Assembly: GCF_963678635.1 (NCBI RefSeq)
Contig: NC_087070.1
Span: 53,108,750-53,172,749 of the forward strand
Source: Symsagittifera roscoffensis
Lineage: Eukaryota > Xenacoelomorpha > Acoela > Convolutidae
DNA: 64,000 nt
Direction: 5' to 3'
Made by a program: the position numbers and the translations under genes. Position 1 is the first letter of the stretch. Each line of letters starts with the position of its first letter. The notes beneath the pieces were generated by a model, which saw nothing but the letters and a program-made list of their open reading frames with translations, ran no database searches and was not told the origin of the DNA. Positions 46,937 to 57,713 of this stretch are shown here, one piece after another.

Positions 46937-49390
46937 CTACCTGTTAATTGCCGGTCTCGGTTTCCTAATGTGCAGCGCCTCTATTGTAAGTACCTTGATG
47001 CTGCTGGACGCCTGGTCGATTATTTTCCATTTAAACTCAGACTTACCACTCTCACTACCACACTGCCTTATATGCTGTCCAACTGGGGTATCCTCTTTTC
47101 GGTGTTCCTCAATACTTGTGGTGAGATGTCGGACCATCTGGCCAGCATAGATTGATTTTCAACCACAACATTTAAGTATGTACACCACTTTTGAATTCAG
47201 TTCGCTGGAAAATGAAGATTTTAGAGAGGGCATACAAGTTTTCATTTTCCTCGTTGTGAAAATTATCTGTGCATTGGTGATATCGCGCACTTTTTTGCTA
47301 ATGTTTGACTGTGATTCCCCCTATATTGGAACATCAAGATGGGTGGTGAATTACTGCTATAATCACAGGACTTCTTTTTCTCAGCCATGTTTTTTTTGTT
47401 TCTGCCCTCCCTGATTTTTTCAAGGGCATGGGATGCAACCCGCGACGGCCAGTTTTCCGGATAATAGTTATCCAACCACTGCTCACGGTTGATTTTCATA
47501 GCTTTATCAGATTCTTCCCATGTTGACGTACTGCGGAAAACCCGGAGAACAGTTCTTTCAATCACACTTCTCTTGTACTGAAAGGGGACACAGCTTCTAA
47601 AATTTAGTATGGTACCTGTATCTGTTGGTTTTTGATACCACCCGCAGTTAATTTTCCTGCTTTGTCAATACTAATTTGTAAATCCAAAAATGCCAATTTT
47701 CCGTTTGTGTTTGGTGGCTCAATTGTGAACTGTAAATTTGGATGTAGTAAGTTTGCATCACGTAGCACTTTTTCAGGACCACCCTTCACTGTTTTCACTA
47801 TTTCGTCAACGTAACAGAGAAATAACTTAGCTTGCTGCACTGACTTATTTTGCTCTCTTATTGCGATGCATTTGCTACAGTACCAGACGGTTTCACTTAT
47901 ATTTCGATACTCATCATCTCATATATCACCGCATTTTATGTGATACCAGTTCAAACATCATTCACATTCTACACCTTTTGACCTGTACGTGACTTTCTTG
48001 TTGCACTCGGGACATATTCCGTTAAAATCTTTCTCGGGCAAAAACATTTCGGGAATATCCCTCGATAGTGCAGATTCGTACTGCTGCAGCCAAGATGTGC
48101 TAAATTAACGACAAGAGATGCCTCCATTGCCAAGACATCTTTCTGAACGTACCATCTTTCATTGCACTTGAAATGGACTTGACTAACTGCCATGTTCAAC
48201 AGTCTCTTCATGGTTTTCCTAGCAATTGATGGTGGATCATCTTGCTCATACAGTTTTCTCAGAGCTATGTCTATTGCTTCTTTCAGTGGAACATTTGTAT
48301 ACAAACTCTTCACATCTAGAGATATCAAATTTTCATTGGGCTCGAGATTAGTGCTCTCTAAGGTTTCTCTCGCATCTAGTGAGTTGGTTTCGATGTTTGC
48401 GCCCTCAATTTTCTCGAAAAATTTTTCAAGAACCTTGTTCAACATAAATGAGAGCTACCAGGCAAGGATAGGACCGGTCTTAATGCGGTATTCACTTTAT
48501 GCACTTTCGCCAACCCATAAAGCCTGGCGGGCTGCCCCCCAGTAGACCTCATCCTTGTGTGGAGATTCTCACTTATTTTGTCTTTTTTCCTCATACCCAA
48601 CAACTCCTTATTGATGTCTCTTTCTATCTTCAAAACAATCGCATCACTTTCTCCTTTAATTTTGCTGATTGATTTGAATCTAAAGTATCCGACAACTTGA
48701 TCTCGTAGGTGTCCTTCCTCATTACACAAAAACTCACGCTTTTGTGATACGGTATCTCCACTAATCAATTACTCTTCAGATACTTTCGGGACTTCTCAAC
48801 GCTTTTGTCAGATGGTGTTTGTTTCACCCTTTTAGCATAGGTTTTTGCCACAGCTCCGATCTCACAAAGGGCCTCACCGGGGACTTTTACTATTTTTGAG
48901 ATCCGATAGAAAGATGTCAATGTCGGCGAGAAAGTGTGTCTCATTAAATTTATCTCTGACGGGATGTTTCGGCCCTAACGCCAACACTTGTTGTACACAC
49001 TTTGCTAATTCACAACATCAAGAGCTCTTACCGAACCCTCACATTGCTTCCCTAGAGGTCGGTCTTGTCTTTCTGATAATTTCATTAGCTTCTTCTGATG
49101 GGTCTCTTTGACTGTTGTTGTTTGTTTTTGTCCTCTGAGACTTAAGTATTTAATTACCGAAGGCCAAAACTTCTCATCTACACCCCTCTGTACTGCGCCT
49201 CTCGCCCTTTCTAGCTTGACTTCAACGTTTCTCTCGTCTGTCCTTGCCTTGTTTATCTCCGTTCTTAGATTTTTGTCTGAAAACTGTTTACCGCTTTGTT
49301 CAAAAATACCCCATTTTCCGGTACCCTGAACCTCAAAAATTCAGGTATAAGGTCGTTTTCTAGACAAACTCTAAGATACTGAAACGAAAT
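46937..49390 (-). pseudogene. Penelope-like element, copy A, with PHD finger inside RT
   Basis: Near full-length coding region on the minus strand, broken by frameshifts and stops. Order: N-terminal YLRVCLENDLIPEFLRFRVP (about 49380); LGPKHPVRDKFNETHF; RPVLSLPGS with YGLAKVHK (about 48540-48450); motif A LISLDVKSLYTNVPL (about 48330); KTMKRLLNMAV; decayed motif B LAMEASLVVNLAHL. Then comes a C4HC3 finger at 48014-47868: CPEC, ECExC, NWYHIKC, VWYCSKC. Motif C, CYVDEI, follows at about 47815. After it come LAFLDLQISIDKAGK, the thumb (RVFRSTSTWEES) and GIY-YIG with HRKEDTPVGQHIRQC, stop at 46937. One cysteine pair is split by a stop, so the copy is dead. Canonical Penelope RTs have only about 25 residues between B and C. 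Confidence 0.85.
47868..48014 (-). other. PHD-type zinc finger inside copy A reverse transcriptase
   Basis: Spacing C-x2-C-x11-C-x2-C-x4-H-x2-C-x17-C-x2-C with Trp two residues before the seventh Cys, the PHD signature. Two in-frame stops now interrupt it. It is in the same place and same reading order as the finger in copy B. Confidence 0.78.
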
Positions 49391-49410
49391 TGTAAAGAAC
49401 ATTACTGCAA

Positions 49411-49772
49411 CGAAATTGTAAAAAACAAAAAAGATGAAATTTCTCAAAAATTTGTGACAAAATGTTTGAAACTGTTACATAATAGTTGTTACATAATTTC
49501 AGTTATATTTGTAAAGTTGTGATTGGTTGAATTTTTTAAATTTTGAAATAATGATGTGTATGACACTTTTTATGATCTTTGATCGTTCTGTAAAGATAGT
49601 TCAAAACTTTTAAAACCTGAAGATGCACAAAAATGTGAGAAAACGTTTGTTTGAAATTACAATTTCAACGCGTTCTCAAATTATGTAACAACTGTTACGT
49701 AACAATTCTAAACTTTTTGTCACAAATTTTTGAGAGTTTTCACGTTTTTTGTTTTTACAATTTCGTTTTGTC
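49411..49772. repeat. Inverted repeat (91-bp arms) around a hammerhead-like unit
   Basis: Arms 49411-49501 and 49682-49772 are inverse copies, beginning CGAAATTGTAAAAA and holding CTCAAAAATTTGTGAC and GTTGTTACATAATTT. The interior is one unit of the 45.4-46.4 kb array in opposite orientation. It lies between Penelope-like copies A and B. Confidence 0.75.
49616..49648 (+). ncRNA. Seventh hammerhead-like motif
   Basis: CTGAAGA, GCAC...GTGA, GAAA, ACGT, TT on the plus strand, with AAAC before and GTTT after (stem I). The core is intact and stem II is reduced to three pairs. Orientation is opposite to the adjoining Penelope-like copies. Confidence 0.55.
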
Positions 49773-49845
49773 GCTAATTTTTATGCTAACATGAAAGCTA
49801 TTTAAAAACTTTTTGTTTTAGTCAGAACTTTTCGATTCTGGAACT

Positions 49846-51279
49846 ATAGGCTTCTGGACGATTATTTTACATTTAAACTCAGACTTACCACTCTCACTAC
49901 CACACTGCCTTATATGCTGTCCAACTGGGGTATCCTCTTTTCGGTGGTCCTCAATCCTTGCGGTGAGATGTCGGACCGTCTGGCCAACATAGATGGATTT
50001 GCACCCACAACATCCAAGTATGTACACGACTTTTGATTTCATCTCACTGGAAAATGAGGATTTTAGAGAGGGCATACAAGTTTTTATTTTCCTAGTTGTG
50101 AATAATATCTGCGCATTGGTAATATCTGCGCACTTTTTTTGCTAATGTCTGATTGTGATTCCCCCTATATTGGACCATCAAGGTGGGTGGTGAGTTACTG
50201 CTATAATCACAGGAATTCTGTTTCTCAGCCATGTTTTTTTTGTTTTTGCCCTCCCTGATGATCTTTTCAAGGGCATGTGATGCAACCCGCGACGACCACT
50301 TTTCCGGATGTTGGTTATCCAATCACTGTTCACGGTTGATTGTCATCGCTTTATCATATTCTTCCCATGTTGACCTACTGCGGAAAACCCGGTGAACAGT
50401 TCCTGCAATAACACTTCTCTTGTACTGAAATGGGGAACGCAGCTTCTAAAATTTAGTATGGAACCTGTATCTGTTGGTTTTTGATACCACCCACAGTTAA
50501 TTTTCTTGCTTTTGTCAAAACTAATTTGTAAATCCAAAAATGCCTATTTCCCGATTGTGTTTGGTGTCATTGTTGTGAGCTGTAAATTTGGATTTCGTAA
50601 GTTTGCAGCCCGTAGCACTTCTTCAGGATCACCCTTCACTGTTCTCACTCTATCGTCAAAGTAGCGGAGAAATAACTTAGCTTGCTGCACTGACTCTTAT
50701 TTTTCTCTCTTATCGCGATGCATTTTCTACAGTACCAGACCTCTTCACTTATAATTCGAAACACATCATCTGATATATCACCGCATTTTACGTGATACCA
50801 GTTCATACAACGTTCACATTGAACACCGTTTGACCTGTAAGTGGCTTTTTTTGCACTCGGGACATATTTCATTAAAATCTTTTTTGAGCAAAAACATTTC
50901 GGGAATATCCCTCGATAGTGCAGTTTCGTACTGCTTGAGCCAAAGATTTGCTAAAATAAGGGCAAGAGATGCCCCCATTGCTAAATTACCTTTCTGAACG
51001 TACCATGGTGCATTGCACTTGAAATGGACATAACTAACTGCTATATTCAACAGTCTCTTCATGGTTTTCCTAGCAAATAATGGTGGTTCATCTTGCTCAT
51101 ACAACTTTCTCAGAGCTATGTTTATAGCTTCTTTGAGTGGAACATTTGTATACAAACTCTACACATCTAGAGATATCAAGTTTTCATTGGGCTCGAGATT
51201 AGTGCTCTCTAAGATTTCTCTCGCATCTAATGAGTTCGTTTCGATGTTTGCGCCCTCAATTTTCTCGAAAATTGTTTAA
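49846..51279 (-). pseudogene. Penelope-like element, copy B, with PHD finger inside RT
   Basis: 5'-truncated at about 51279 (FEKIEGANIETNSLDARE). Then motif A SLYTNVPL (its Asp lies across a frame break), KTMKRLLNIAVSYVHFKC and motif B LAMGASLALILANLWLKQYE. The finger CPECKK / CERCMNWYHVKC / VWYCRKC lies at 50864-50720. REKNK and motif C RYFDD follow at 50666-50652. After these come FLDLQISFDKSKK, KPTDTGSILNFRS and thumb, then LGCCGCKSIYVGQTVRHL with HRKEDTPVGQHIRQC (GIY-YIG). The C-terminus is replaced at 49846 by the family 3' flank. Frameshifts at about 50830, 50690 and 50540. The better-preserved version of copy A. Confidence 0.87.
50720..50864 (-). other. PHD-type zinc finger inside copy B reverse transcriptase
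   Basis: All eight zinc ligands are present: Cys-x2-Cys, x11, Cys-x2-Cys, x4 His x2 Cys, x17, Cys-x2-Cys, with the PHD Trp at W-x-C. It sits directly between motif B (LAMGASLALILANLWL) and motif C (RYFDD). A frameshift between the second and third Cys shows later decay. Confidence 0.8.
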
Positions 51280-51465
51280 CAGATATGGACGCATAATCAC
51301 GGGATAGTTTTCAAATGAGTTTGTTTTTTAAAGTCCAAATTAAGATTGGAGATGGGAGTACAACTGTGCTCATTGGTTTGCGGGCCACGAGGAAGACACC
51401 TCACGTGACACAAAGCAACACAAATAACACAACTCTAACTCACCCTCTCCATTGAAGCCTCCTCG

Positions 51466-51987
51466 TCAGTCGGACCAACAGTTTACTCGCCTCTGTTCAC
51501 CAGTCTTCGTTTTGCCGCCCTCATTCTCGATTGAAATTTGTTTTTCGTGCTTGAACGAAGCTCGGACAAAAGAGCTGGCAGGATGTCTTGGTGTTCGAAC
51601 ACAATCCGCAAAGACTTTAGCTCCAGCTGGATATCCTGGTGCAGTGCCTGATATTCGTTGACCAGCTCCTTTCTTCTCTTCCTCTTTGAACACCTCGTAA
51701 TAAGAATGACAAGAAAATACGAGCTGATCAGCTGGTTCCTGATATCTGGTGTACTGAAAGTATAAAATTGCGCTGATACCTGTCAGTGTCATTAGGATTT
51801 CTGTCACTTCCTCTGCAGTGCAAGCTCTGTATTTGTTTGTGCGGTGGCTGTTGATAGAATTATTGATGATGTCGTTCCACACCATCACTTGAAGTTTTTC
51901 TGCTAGAGGTGCCTTGCAGAGTAGGCTTGCGAGTTTCTTCTGTGGGTTCGTGGTGTTCTGGTTTAAAGAAAGTCCCGGAATAGCCAA
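51466..51987 (-). pseudogene. Unassigned coding-like segment, 173 codons
   Basis: Open on the minus strand and clearly less AT-rich than its surroundings, with balanced composition (VMVWNDIINNSINSHRTNK, ACTAEEVTEILMTLTG, YQEPADQLVFSCHSYYEVFK, SFKHEKQISIENEGGK). There is no ATG near its 5' end. An acceptor-like TTCTTTAAACCAG at about 51955 could make it an exon. I do not recognise the family. It lies between Penelope-like copies B and D and could be a captured host exon or part of an element. Confidence 0.35.
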
Positions 51988-52249
51988 TATTTTGTGCAGA
52001 AATTATTCTTTTTACTGGTTGCTAAGTTTTTCCAGTCTGTGGTAGAGGGAGCTAGCCGCTACAATGTAGCAACCAATCATTAATAACCATTATTAGGGTA
52101 AGCATTATTAACATTTTCCTTTAAATTTCTGAGTTTTTTCAGTTTTTTGTTTTTTCATTGTTAGAAAATTTCATTTGGCAAAGTTTTTCAGTTCTGACTC
52201 TTTTTTTTTTAATTTTAGCCATTTTATACATAGACTCCAGTTTTAGTGT

Positions 52250-52990
52250 TTGTTCCCGGCTCCCGAACTCATCGCGTGTGTTGATTTCGGCATCTCTCTC
52301 CAATTTTTCATAGCTTCTAGTGTGAGTAGCTTCTGAGTGTTGGCTGTTTGGTCTATAATCTCTGACTTCAGCTCAGCAGTAAACCTTCCTTCTTATTACA
52401 TTCTAACATGTGTTGCCCTACTGGGGAGTCCACTTTGCGGTGTTCATGGAGCCTCGTGGCTAAATGTCAGACTGTCTGGCTGACATAGGTGGAGTTACAT
52501 CCACTACATGTAAGCTTATAGACCACTTTGGATCTCAGTTCACGAGCAAAGAAAGTTTTGAGGGATGGAAAGCATGTTTTCAATTTTCTTATTGTAAAAA
52601 CTATTCGTGCCCCTGATAATTGCCGAACCCTTGCAGCTAACAGTTGAGATAGATTGCCTCGATACTGCATTGTAAAAATGGGGGTGAGTCTTTCAACCAT
52701 TTATTACTTCTCGATTCTGATGACGTCAACTCTAATTTTTTTCCCTCAATGATCTTGTTAAGAGTTTCAAACACTACCCTGTCCGCATAAATGTCCGGAT
52801 ATTGATTTTCAATCCATTGTTTCCGATTTTTTTCAATACCCGGTCAATGTTTTCCCATGTTGAGGTACTTCTGAAAAACCTATGGACCGTCCCTTCAAAA
52901 CGTTTCTTTTGTAATGCAAAGGTGCGCAACCTCTTTTGTATTGCAAAAGTGCGCAACAGTCCGGTAAACCTACTGGAAATCAAAAGCTAG
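52250..52990 (-). pseudogene. Penelope-like element fragment, copy D (thumb and GIY-YIG)
   Basis: Minus strand: KKRFEGTVHRFFRSTSTWEN (thumb), then IFTMQYRGNLSQLLAARVRQ and CFPSLKTFFARELRSKVVYK. Then TCSGCNSTYVSQTVRHLATR and LHEHRKVDSPVGQHM (GIY-YIG). RT palm absent. The 12-bp word TTGCAATACAAA / TTGCATTACAAA is duplicated near 52905-52945. Wording is closest to copies A and B, so probably the same or a sister family. Confidence 0.75.
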
Positions 52991-53960
52991 TTTTAAAGGT
53001 AAATTCAAAAACTTATTTTGTAGAAGTCACGTTTTATTAGCAGTTTTCATTATCACCAATTATATGAAAAGGATTGGTTCAAAATAATGAGGGCAATTTC
53101 AGGTTACGGAACGTTTTATCAGTCATTGTGGTCTTCAACAAATCTATAGACGATGGTTTACTATTTGTAGAGTTCTGAAATCAATCAATTGATTTTTAAA
53201 GAAAAAAAAATAAGAAGAAAAAATTAGCTCTCTACAAAACTATAGACAAGATATGGAAGAAAAAAAAACTAATTTAAACAAGCTGCATCGCATTTCAAGC
53301 TGAGCTGGACTGTTAAGCATTGAAAAAACGTGCTCAATTGCTCATTTTATTTTCAATTTTGTTTCATATCATCTTGAGAAACTTCAAGCAATAAGCTAGG
53401 CAAAAGTCGAAAAACTGGAGTCTCAAAGTAAAAATCAGCTTAAACGGCTACCATGATAATCACAGAATATCAAGTTTCTTACTTCTGCTGTGTCAATTGA
53501 ATTATTGGTGTATCATTGAGCTCGTGGGAGTAATCAACATCAGTTCTCATCGATAGATAATATCTCAGTAAATTCAGGACATCAAAACTTCGCTCGCTGT
53601 GATTTCTCCTGTTAATCCTAGTGAAACAATTTCTATAGAATATTCAGCATTTTAATCAAGTTTATTGAACGCTGGAAGAATCCAACAGTTATTAAAAACT
53701 GTTCAAATCAAAAAATAACATCTCAATTGAAACAAATTAATTTTTTTTCTTTTTTTTTTCAATGATTTTCACTGTCTTATAAAGAAATTCGTTTTCCTCT
53801 TTTTGGGCGCAAATTAACGCACTCATGAAATGTTTTCAAATTGAACTAAAAAATTCCTGGTCAGGAAACTTTTGATTTTGCTTGAAATCTAAGTGTTCAC
53901 CTGATTAAAGGTCGGATAAAAGAAAATATAAATGATGCTAAAATGTTTTTAGCAACCCAG
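52991..53960. other. Intergenic, no supported feature
   Basis: AT-rich. No recognised gene. Precedes a region of diverged internal repeats. Confidence 0.35.
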
Positions 53961-56110
53961 AATCTTGCTTTTTAATCCAATAAGTGTTCACACTGGTTAA
54001 TATCGATGTCTAAGGAGTCACCTAAAACCTTCGATTTGATCAAAAAGGTCTTTTCATAACAAAAAGTAATTTTTTTCTTTTCGCTTTTCTAATCCTTGTT
54101 TTCTAGACTGTTTACAGGGAGATACATTTTCCCCATGAAAAAGTTTATTGGTGCAAACTTCAAAAAATTCAAAAAAAAATTGAGCCGGGCAAATCTTGTT
54201 TTGTTTCAATGAGGGTTCACACTGGTTCATATCGATAGTTTAGGACTCAATAAAACGTTCCGTCTTGATCAATAACTTCTCCATTAAATTGATCAAAAAC
54301 TTTAAAAAATGAATCTCCATTGAATTCGAAAAATTAGCTACTCCTATACAACTTGAAAATTTCGTGTAATTCATATCAAAACGATTTTTTTAACGAAATT
54401 TGAGAAGTTTACCTTTCCAAATACGTACATAGTGAGGTTCAAAACCACAAATAATGTATAAAAAAAATTGTATTTGAGAAACAGCTGACTATATCAGTTT
54501 TTCCGACTGAATGCTACAATGAAGCTACATCAGAACAGTTTGATCCTCAATGATAGATCTTTTGAAGCAATCACTTGGAGGGAATGTGCCGTGAGTGAGG
54601 CAAAAACAAAGAAAAAATACAGATCACTGAACGTCGTATCATTTCAAAGCCAATTTCAACAGCAGAAAAACGAGCAGTTTGAGTTAAAAAGTTCTCAAGA
54701 ACTTTTTTTTGTTTTAGCCTTTCTAACCCTTGTTTTTTAGATTCTTTACACAGAGATACATTTTACACACGAAAAATTTTATTGATGCAAACTAACGGAC
54801 AAAAAAACGTTTTCAAAAGGGCAAGAAAATTCTAGCCAGGCAAAGCCCGCCCAGGACTTTGATTGAAACCTAAAAGTTCACCTGGAAAAAGCTTGGAGAA
54901 AAAAATATTAAGAAATTAAAACTAAGAATAGCTTAGCAATCAAACGTCTTCTTTTTTTCAAATGAGGGTTCACACTGGCTGATATTGATTGCTCAGGAGT
55001 CACTAAAATTTCCGATTTGATCAATAACACCTCTTGAAAACAAGACACAACTTTTTTATTTGCTTACCTTTGTTTCTTACTGTCGTTACAGAGAGATATA
55101 TTCTCCCCCGAACTTTTTAGGGGAGCAAAAAACGGAAAATAAAAAGCATTTTCTATAAGAGCCAAATAAAATCCTGGCCAGGCAAAGCGCGATCAGGAAT
55201 TTGATTGAAACCTAAAAATTTACCTGAAAAAAAGCTAGAAGAAAACAAAACATCAAGAAATTAAAGATCACAAGAATTTAGCAATCAAGGCTTTTGCTTT
55301 TGTGTAGATACCTAATTTTTCAGACTGAAATTTTTTATGATATGATAAAAGCCTTTCGAACCAAAAAAACATCTCCTAAAATGAAAACAAACATTTTGTT
55401 GTTTTCGCTTTTCTTCATTTTTACTGTCTTTATAAAAAGCGCTTTATCTTTGATCGATTTTGAAGTTTCTTCATTCAATTTTAATGAGTAGTTGTTGAAA
55501 AATTCCTAAAACAGTTTCAAGGAGGTTTTTTCTAATTGACGTTGTTTCTGAGTAAAAGCAGAAATTCAATATTTTTTGAAGTGTTTTAATTGTTGTATAC
55601 ATAGCGTTGTACGAAAAAGAAACAGACTTTTTTTTGATATGTTACTTGAATTTCTTGGGTAATCCGTGAGAAGTTGATAAAACAAAAACTCAATTTGGGG
55701 AAGAAAATTATTTCGACGTCAAGATAGCACTTGACGTGGAAATGTCTCATGGAAAAAATATCATAGAGTCTCGATGATTTATCAGAGGACATTAAAATCT
55801 CCAAGGATTTCAAAAAAAAACAGCTGCTGCTGGACGACTTGAAAGATTACTTGTAATTTATAATAAACACAAGTTGGTTCAAAATTTGAGAAGCTACCTG
55901 CAAATGACTCATATAGTTTTGTTCAAAACCACGAATACTGTATAAAAAATACAGTATTTGATAAACAGTTGGCTTTATCAAACCTTCGACTGCATTCTAC
56001 AATGAAGCTACATCAGAACAGTTTGGTTCTTTAATGGTAGATCTTTCGACGCAATCACTTGAGGGGAAATTTTTGAAACACAAAAAAATTGTCTTCAAAA
56101 ACCTAAGGAA
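53961..56110. repeat. Region built from diverged direct repeats
   Basis: GTTCACACTGGTTNATATCGAT-like blocks recur at about 53987, 54208 and 54967. TTGATTGAAACCTAAAA with CCAGGCAAAGC blocks recur at about 54840 and 55175. The block ACAATGAAGCTACATCAGAA at 54517 recurs at 55999, both followed by AGTTTG and by GCAATCACTTG about 35-40 bp later. Unit boundaries are blurred. Open frames inside look incidental. Confidence 0.55.
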
Positions 56111-57711
56111 ACTTATCGGAGAATCAATGAAATAGTGCTTCATTAGCTAATAGTTCAAAAGATTTTAAGCTAAACTACAAACTTGAACGAGGGTGATGTT
56201 GGAACCTTTTTTAAAAAAAATTCAGCGGACCCAAAATTTTACGTTTTCGAAATAATGGTGAAATATGAAAAAAAGAAGTTATGTCGACAAACTTCCTGAT
56301 CTCGTTCAGATACTGAACGATCAAATCAAAAAGGGGATTGGAATGGAGCCCTCCGACGTGATCCTCCGAATAGAGCCCTCCGAATATTTTAATTTTGATA
56401 GCCAAACATATTTCTACGAAAACAATTTTCCAAAAAAGCTACCATCAGCAACTCAGTGATACTTTTTATCAACTAAGTAAGAATTTTTCAACTTCACTGC
56501 CAGCATGCGTTCTACAAAATAAAAAAAGTTGAAGTAATGGATGGAAAATTTTACGAAAATGAAATAAAGAAGAAAACTAATTTTTAAATCAATTTTTGAA
56601 AAAATTTTTCTAATCTTTTACAGTCGTGCGAGAGACAACGTGGTAGTGGAAATGGATTTTAGCTCTCAGGACATCTGGCAGTGTATTTTCGTTTGTCTTC
56701 AATTAATTTAACCACCCGCCAAACGAATTGGCATTAAACCTGCTGCAACGTGCTGCAAGAGCAGTATGAAAAGAACAATCAAACGAGCAGCTACATCAAC
56801 AGCGAAAAATAAATTGGTAAGGGACCCCCGTCAAAAAAAACCTCTAACCTGTAAAACTTGAACCTGTACACAATTCAATTCAAAAAAGACTAGTGAGGTG
56901 GTCTGCTAGAGACAACTATAACAGAGTAAAAAACAATACATTTTTTGAACCATAATTTAACCTCAAAAAACATTCATGGAAATGGTACTGCCATTGTAGA
57001 CTATGACACCACTCATAACCAGCAAGCCTAATTTAAAACTATTCAAAGTCACCACTTTCAACCAGACGGTCCTCTTATAACGCTTAATAATTACCCCAAT
57101 CGTATGTATTTGAAATTTCATCTCATATCTTTTCAACAGTGTATTAGTTCTTAACTTCGATAATTTTCTAAACGTTTTACTATGATTTTCTGATCAATCA
57201 TTTATCAATCAAGAAGATAAATAACTTAATTTTTTTGAGCGTGAGACGCTTCTCATTGTCGGCTTTTTCTTCCCATACTCCTTCTTCATCCATCTTTCTT
57301 AACGAATATAAAATTTTTCCTACAAAAGGTTAGAGAAAACATTAATAGGAAAAATTGTTTTCTGGCCAAGAAATAATATCGAAAACTTTTTTGAAATTTT
57401 TATTTGTTAGCTAGAAAAACAACTGGGCTTATTCAACAAAAGAAAATTAGTTATTTCAAATGAAATCATTCCGGTTACACGGTTTTAATATTTAGATTCA
57501 ATTGATAAAAAATTGTTTAAAGTGTTGAAGGGTTTTTTTTTGAAGGGCGATATGCTGAAACTGATGAGTTTTCAGTCTAAAGAATTAGTACAAGTCAGAA
57601 AGTTCTGACCTTCTGGCTTATTTCAACCGAACATTGAGTTTTCATGACGGAGCTCGAGGTTGATCACTATCTGAAATTTGTCGGAAAAAGCTTACCCGTA
57701 AACTGTTCACG
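56111..57711. other. Intergenic, no supported feature
   Basis: AT-rich with short frames such as 56265-56459 that have no recognisable domain. Confidence 0.35.
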
Positions 57712-57713
57712 TA

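Noticed and set aside
49616-49648. Simple stem-loop only, not a ribozyme
   Set aside because: The hairpin alone would not explain the conserved CTGANGA and GAAA on either side plus the pairing AAAC/GTTT, so I kept it as a hammerhead candidate.
55294-55491. Small secreted protein with a signal-like hydrophobic stretch
   Set aside because: The hydrophobic run is from T-rich DNA in a repeat region and the mature part would be about 13 residues.
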